From: Planctomycetota bacterium
GTDB lineage: Bacteria > Planctomycetota > Planctomycetia > Pirellulales > Lacipirellulaceae
Length of the DNA stretch: 51,141 bases
Direction: 5' to 3'
Assembly: GCA_024278955.1 (NCBI GenBank)
Contig: JAJRSE010000046.1
Location: forward strand, 1-51,141
The position numbers were made by a program, and so were the translations under genes. Positions 47,191-51,141 of the stretch are shown here, in pieces (the stretch's first letter is position 1; each line of letters opens with the position of its first letter). The notes under the pieces are model-generated. The model was not told the origin of the DNA, searched no databases, and saw only the letters and a list, made by a program, of their open reading frames with translations.

Positions 47191-47598
47191 ATGAATGGCA
47201 TTGAACCAGCACAAGAGCTTGTTCTCAACGACTCGGCTCAGCAGCTCATCAGCGATGTGCTCATCTGGATTGGCTTCGGCACGGTCGTTGGCCTGCTGGC
47301 CAAAGGCATCATGCCTGGTCGCGACCCGGGCGGTTCGATCGCTACGATCCTCATGGGCATTGGCGGTACGATCATGGGTTGTGGCGTACTGAGCCTTTTT
47401 CGCGAAGGACAGCGCATCGTCCCGGTCAGTCCCCTGGGAATGCTCGTCGGGGTCATCGGCTCGATAGTCATCCTGTTTTTCTACAAGCTACTGAGCGGCT
47501 ACTATTTTGTCGAAGGCGAATACGTCACCCGCACCCACCGCCGTCGTCGTCGCGGCTATACCCGGCGGCGTTACGACTCAGCAATCTATGAAGATTAG
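47191..47598 (+). CDS. GlsB/YeaQ/YmgE family stress-response membrane protein
   Basis: This small membrane protein has 135 residues. It carries three hydrophobic segments with the family pattern LIWIGFGTVVGLLAKGIMPGRDPGG, then ATILMGIGGTIMGCG and a last helix GVIGSIVILFFYKLL. The N-terminal 20 residues and the C-terminal basic tail (THRRRRRGYTRRRY) are longer than in the usual 80-90 residue members. Family members, formerly named transglycosylase-associated proteins, are induced by stress; their biochemical function is unknown. The ATG has no strong ribosome-binding site. Confidence 0.9.
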   Translation: MNGIEPAQELVLNDSAQQLISDVLIWIGFGTVVGLLAKGIMPGRDPGGSIATILMGIGGTIMGCGVLSLFREGQRIVPVSPLGMLVGVIGSIVILFFYKLLSGYYFVEGEYVTRTHRRRRRGYTRRRYDSAIYED

Positions 47599-47661
47599 CG
47601 AGCTTACTCAAAGCCCGAAAAAACACCCGTGGACACACAAGGCTGAATGAAGCATCTAAAC

Positions 47662-47696
47662 AAAAAAACGCGTCGCTGCATGAAAGCAGCGACGCG
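47662..47696 (-). terminator. Terminator of the TadE/TadG-type operon
   Basis: On the minus strand, CGCGTCGCTGC pairs perfectly over 11 bp with GCAGCGACGCG (loop 47680-47685) and is followed by seven Ts. It lies about 110 bp after the TadG-like stop and is the strongest terminator in the window by stem quality. Confidence 0.92.
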
Positions 47697-47807
47697 CCTG
47701 TGACAGTCAGTAGACAGACCGCATAGCTAGGACACCAATACCAGCCGCCTGCGCCACTAACTGCTTGAGGGCAGATCTAGAGGCGAGTGGAGTAGTTTTA
47801 TCTAGCA

Positions 47808-49574
47808 TCAGTTTCCAGCGGTTAACTCGTACACCAACTTCGCTGGTGGAACTTTTGAAGCAATGTTGCGGAATGCGTCAAGCAGTTGCGATTCTAAGTC
47901 TGCAACCGTAGACCCGCCTGGGACGCTGATAAAGATTCCACCGCCGGCAAAGGCAATCGCTTCCATCAGGTCTCGGTCGGCACCCGCACCCACAGCCATC
48001 GTATGCAAGGTAATGCCTCGCTCGATCGCCTGAGTTGCTTCCCAGAAGGAGTACTGCTTCTTCCAGTTTGAAGTGGAGTAGTCGGCGTTCCCATCGCCAT
48101 CGTAGTCGGTCCAGTCAGCCCAATTGAATCCCCCTGGCAAACTCCAACCAGAAGGGCCTTGATTGGTCTGGCCATCGGTCATGATGATCATCGTAGGCCG
48201 GGCACCGTAACGGCTGTAGCCGTCGTCGTCCGGATCGTCAGCGTCGCCTACGAGCAACTCTCGTGCGTTCAGGATACCGTCGCCCATGCCAGTCCAACCA
48301 CTGTAGTCGCCAGCTTGGTGACGACGCTGGATTGTATCGATCGACGCATAGTCGCTTGTGATCGGGTCGGAAGAGATATCGAGGTCGATTTCGCCATCGT
48401 AGTGCGACACTTCCTTGACCGCCCACTTTCCGTAACTCACCAAGCCAACTTCATCGCCGAAGTCCAAGTCTGTCAGGAAGTTAAGGAATAACGAGGTACC
48501 TTCCTTCACTGCGTGGAAAGGATAGTGAGGTGTACGCCATAAATCTTCCGACTTGCTGCTGCTGTAGCGTCTCTCTTGCAAGTAGTCCATTAGCGTACGG
48601 TACCCGTATTTTTTCTTGTACGTCCCACTTCGATTTTTGACCTTACTGATATAGTCATTCCATCGAGAGTCGCTCGAAGAATTGCTCAACTTGTTCTTCG
48701 GTGTGCCGTTGCTGAACCGTCCCGACTGAGGGAAGGGATACTTACGGCTTCCATCAGGATTTTTTTCGTTCAGTCCTAAGGCAGCTCGGATCGTACTCGT
48801 ACTTGAACTCGACAGGTAAGTCCCTGCGTAGGAGTTGACCAGTCCAAATCCGTCGGAGGGGAATTTCGAGTCGCTTGTGCCGGGCCATACCGGATCGGCA
48901 GCAACCAGAGAATCCCACATCGCATCCAACGAGTTCTCAGCCTGTGTTTCACCAAGCCCCGAACGTAGTGAGCTGTCGTCATTCATCGAAGCCGAGAAGT
49001 CGAGCACGATCACCAAATCGCGAGCTTCGACAAACGCTGTGGCCGAGGTTTGAAGAGCCACTTGCGATCGCCCAACAGCCCAGCCAAAGGACATTGCCAA
49101 CTGGCCATCGGGAGCATCTGCGTCCCCGTTGGTACGACGAGCCACAACTTGAACGACATTAAACGGCGTTGCGTCCCAGGCAATAGGCCAGTTGCCTGCG
49201 TCCCCATCGTAGACTCGCTTTCCAAACCGAACATCGGTTTGCGGATCGATGAACACACCGTTGGCCTCGGCAACTTGCTCGGCAATGGCGCGAGCTGCTT
49301 CCACGGCAATCGAGTTGGCATCGATGTTCGCCGACCCTTGCCCCTGGCCTGCGGCGTAAACGGCGGCTGTAATTTCCTGTGCCGCCGCCAACGAGGCCGC
49401 GTCCACCGCGTTCTGCATCCTTGTTTCTGTCAACACGATCCGGCCCGTATCAACCGACAGGGCGACGAAAGCAAAAATCGCCACCAGGGTGAATCCCGTC
49501 AAAACTACGATCACTCCCTGCCGTGGGTTTTTTTGTCCAATCCTTCGTTTCATGTTTTCACGTCGCTGTTTCAT
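47808..49574 (-). CDS. TadG-like pilus-associated protein with VWA domain
   Basis: The 588-residue protein starts at the ATG at 49574 (TGGAG upstream); an ATG at 49553 is an alternative. The N-terminus has a basic head (MKRRIGQKNPRQG) and a single hydrophobic segment (VIVVLTGFTLVAIFAFVAL) followed by SVDTGRIVLTETRMQNAVDAASLAAA, typical of TadG/Flp-pilus accessory proteins. A von Willebrand A domain follows, with the MIDAS DFSASMND at about 190 and further conserved TDGQTN at about 485. It is anchored in the inner membrane with the VWA domain outside. It is the last gene of a three-gene operon with two TadE-like proteins. The tad assembly ATPases are not in the window. Confidence 0.9.
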   Translation of the reverse strand: MKQRRENMKRRIGQKNPRQGVIVVLTGFTLVAIFAFVALSVDTGRIVLTETRMQNAVDAASLAAAQEITAAVYAAGQGQGSANIDANSIAVEAARAIAEQVAEANGVFIDPQTDVRFGKRVYDGDAGNWPIAWDATPFNVVQVVARRTNGDADAPDGQLAMSFGWAVGRSQVALQTSATAFVEARDLVIVLDFSASMNDDSSLRSGLGETQAENSLDAMWDSLVAADPVWPGTSDSKFPSDGFGLVNSYAGTYLSSSSTSTIRAALGLNEKNPDGSRKYPFPQSGRFSNGTPKNKLSNSSSDSRWNDYISKVKNRSGTYKKKYGYRTLMDYLQERRYSSSKSEDLWRTPHYPFHAVKEGTSLFLNFLTDLDFGDEVGLVSYGKWAVKEVSHYDGEIDLDISSDPITSDYASIDTIQRRHQAGDYSGWTGMGDGILNARELLVGDADDPDDDGYSRYGARPTMIIMTDGQTNQGPSGWSLPGGFNWADWTDYDGDGNADYSTSNWKKQYSFWEATQAIERGITLHTMAVGAGADRDLMEAIAFAGGGIFISVPGGSTVADLESQLLDAFRNIASKVPPAKLVYELTAGN

Positions 49575-49622
49575 AAGTTGGTACTCCAGTGCAGGCAGGG
49601 GATTCGTCAAAGCAGAGATAAA

Positions 49623-50099
49623 CTATTCCGACAGGGTGGCGCGTCCATTGCGAAAAGTAATTGAGGCTCCCAACGAATAGTCATTCGCCTCGCTCACCGG
49701 CGTATAACTCACAGCCGAAAACGGTACACTTACTGAGACCTCGAATAGCTGAAGGTCGTTAGCCGGGTCATCCAGATCAAAAGCCTGACCAGGATTCGCA
49801 AAATCGCTAATCGTTACCTGGACATCATCAGCACTCAAGCCGGCCGAGGCCATGAAGTTGGTCACGTCCTCAATCAGCTTCTGATTAGAACTCTGCCCCT
49901 CTTGCAACATGCCCGAGCGATCCATCGAAGCAAACCGAGCTCCCTCGCGGGCACCCGTTTCTAACAGGTTCTGAACATCATACGCTCGCGTCAGCTCAAT
50001 CATCCCTGCGACAGTTGCCAACAGAAAGGGAAGCACAACGGCAAACTCTACCGCAACGGCTCCTAAACGTTTGTTTGATTTCCGAGGTCTTCTTCTCAT
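49623..50099 (-). CDS. TadE-like pseudopilin
   Basis: The 158-residue protein has a basic start (MRRRPRKSNKRLG), then AVAVEFAVVLPFLLATVAGMIELTRAY, the hallmark TadE hydrophobic helix with the Glu after the prepilin-type cut region. RDVQNLLETGAREGAR-type sequence follows, then a beta-rich C-terminal part. GGAG lies eight bases before the ATG. TadE proteins are processed like pilins and needed for tight-adherence pili. It lies between a second TadE-like gene and the TadG-like gene, all within about 50 bp of each other. Confidence 0.9.
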   Translation of the reverse strand: MRRRPRKSNKRLGAVAVEFAVVLPFLLATVAGMIELTRAYDVQNLLETGAREGARFASMDRSGMLQEGQSSNQKLIEDVTNFMASAGLSADDVQVTISDFANPGQAFDLDDPANDLQLFEVSVSVPFSAVSYTPVSEANDYSLGASITFRNGRATLSE

Positions 50100-50147
50100 T
50101 TTTTACGCTCCGCTGGAAAAGGATCCTGTTAGGCAAAAAGGAATTGC

Positions 50148-50621
50148 TCACTCATGACGCATAAACGATTGGCCATTGAGTACTACCCCCTCCATGAACG
50201 ACATTGGCACCAGTGCAATTGAGTTGTACGGCACACTGGCACGAATCATAAACATTTGGCGCGGCTCGGCCTCCGAGAGCTCGATTCCTGGCAAGGCAAG
50301 TAACCCCGCCTTGGTCGTGGGCGGCGAGTTCCCCGAGTCGTAGACGCTCGCATCCTTAATCACGACGTCAAGAGTCGCGGTCGAAATCACTCGACCGAGC
50401 GTATCGGTTACTTGCGTGAGCACTTGGTTTGTGGTGGTCCCCTCCACGGCTCCCACGCGAGCCCCTTTACGGCAAGCACTGTTGAGTACGCCATTGACCA
50501 TCTGAGCATGACCAAACTCAATAATGGCCAAAACAAAGAATATGAAAATAGGGAGCACTATCGCTGTTTCGACAAGCGTGGTGCCTTTACGGTCTCGATT
50601 AGTTTTCAACGGGCGGAACAT
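50148..50621 (-). CDS. Second TadE-like pseudopilin
   Basis: The 157-residue protein starts at the ATG at 50621 after AAGGAG. It has the same layout as its downstream neighbour: basic head (MFRPLKTNRDRKG), then TTLVETAIVLPIFIFFVLAIIEFGHAQMV, and SACRKGARVGAVEG. Identity to the neighbour is low outside the helix, so it is a paralogue rather than a recent copy. It is first in the three-gene leftward operon. Function in pilus assembly is inferred from the family and from its neighbours. Confidence 0.88.
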   Translation of the reverse strand: MFRPLKTNRDRKGTTLVETAIVLPIFIFFVLAIIEFGHAQMVNGVLNSACRKGARVGAVEGTTTNQVLTQVTDTLGRVISTATLDVVIKDASVYDSGNSPPTTKAGLLALPGIELSEAEPRQMFMIRASVPYNSIALVPMSFMEGVVLNGQSFMRHE

Positions 50622-51079
50622 ACGCCTAGGCTCCTTTTCAGAAAAAAATGCCGACACGGATTGCGCCAGAATCGTTTTCTAACAGTTTGTGTTCGCGGCA
50701 GACTCGTACCGCTGTGCTCGGATGAGCAGGGGGAAAAGGCAACTTGAATTCGTCGCTCTCGAAAACCGCTTCAAGCGATTCTAAAGAAACAAAACCCAAG
50801 AGGTGACGAGTTCCTGACAAAACTATCTGTCGGGGGGACTCGTCTAGTTAAAACCTACTTCGGTTTCAACTGTGGTGCAGAGATTTTCTGAAAGAATGTT
50901 GTGAGTTTTCTAACACGCAACATTCTCAGAATCGCATGAGGCCCTACAGCAACCAATGATGCCGCGCAGCAACGCGCAGAAGCACATCAGTGGGATATTC
51001 TAGAGCGTCCATCGAATAGCTCTAGCGCCCTCTACGCAGCGTGGGTAAACTAGGCTCACCCCAAGAGGAGGTGGGTTCT
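50622..51079. other. Region between the pilus operon and the transposase start
   Basis: About 460 bp with no supported gene. A hairpin GAATGTTG/CAACATTC with outer TCTGA/TCAGA arms lies at about 50887-50930. CTAGAGC (51000-51006) and GCTCTAG (51019-51025) form a short hairpin that may be near the left end of the insertion sequence. A short minus-strand frame at 50638-50820 is not convincing. Confidence 0.4.
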
Positions 51080-51141
51080 ATGGAAGCGTATTCGAAAGAG
51101 TTTCGGCGTGATGTTCTGGCTGCTTGTGATTCGGGTGGTGG
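51080..51141 (+). CDS. N-terminus of a transposase, probably IS630 family (cut by the window)
   Basis: The ATG follows GAGGAGG at good spacing. The first 20 residues (MEAYSKEFRRDVLAACDSGG) match the helix-turn-helix start of IS630-type transposases, with acidic and basic residues flanking the first helix. The gene runs off the window end, so neither the catalytic DDE domain nor the right inverted repeat can be checked. Confidence 0.6.
   Translation, partial: MEAYSKEFRRDVLAACDSGG

Overview
The window is a chromosomal segment of a planctomycete, most likely of the Pirellulales. The 16S rRNA gene (26008-27550) carries the planctomycete form of the bacterial probe site (ACACCTACGGGTGGCTGC at 26344-26361) and the planctomycete signature GGATTAGGCATGCAAGTC at 26053-26070. 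The protein content agrees: a cytochrome/DUF1549/DUF1553 protein paired with a DUF1501 protein, DUF1207 and DUF1573 proteins, a PEP-CTERM/dockerin protein, and a very large secreted von Willebrand A protein.

Layout. 1-6.2 kb: gap (GAPDH), then a leftward block of a NUDIX hydrolase, rdgB, a two-SPOR-like secreted protein that overlaps rdgB by ATGA, and a DUF1573 protein. 6.2-10.8 kb: a rightward tyrA-purL-purQ operon in which purL carries two N-terminal PurS-like modules. 10.8-16.6 kb: a small hypothetical protein, two unusual hairpin repeats, a triple zinc-ribbon membrane protein, holB, and a membrane pyrophosphatase. 16.8-25.3 kb: glpD, tRNA-Ser(GCU), an SLC13-type transporter, the cytochrome/DUF1501 pair, tRNA-Leu(CAG), and an AroH-type chorismate mutase. 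25.7-27.8 kb: a free-standing 16S rRNA gene with its own promoter, boxA and terminator and no 23S gene. 28-32 kb: the PEP-CTERM protein, terC, rph. 32-36 kb: the 1322-residue VWA protein. 36.6-44 kb: an SLC13/TrkA-C permease, an HtrA-like protease, a thioredoxin-like secreted protein, and a leftward DUF1207-methyltransferase-tsaD group. 44-47.6 kb: a thiamine-binding-type protein, a flavin reductase, a double universal stress protein, a transposase remnant, tRNA-Pro(UGG), and a GlsB/YeaQ protein. 47.8-50.6 kb: a leftward three-gene TadE/TadE/TadG-like pilus-type operon. The window ends 62 bases into what looks like an IS630-type transposase.

Most genes are housekeeping (glycolysis, purine and aromatic amino-acid synthesis, replication, tRNA modification, nucleotide-pool cleaning) mixed with planctomycete-specific secreted proteins. 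The most interesting items are non-coding. Two 107-bp MITE-like elements (11496-11602 and 38559-38665) share their ends but have different, each self-complementary, inner stems. In both, the same end supplies the stop codon of the adjacent gene. A GCTAGAAT octamer recurs as a likely -10 element upstream of five rightward genes or RNAs, including 16S. Two intrinsic terminators have no gene in front of them and may mark small RNAs. Unusual repeats lie in front of terC and rph.
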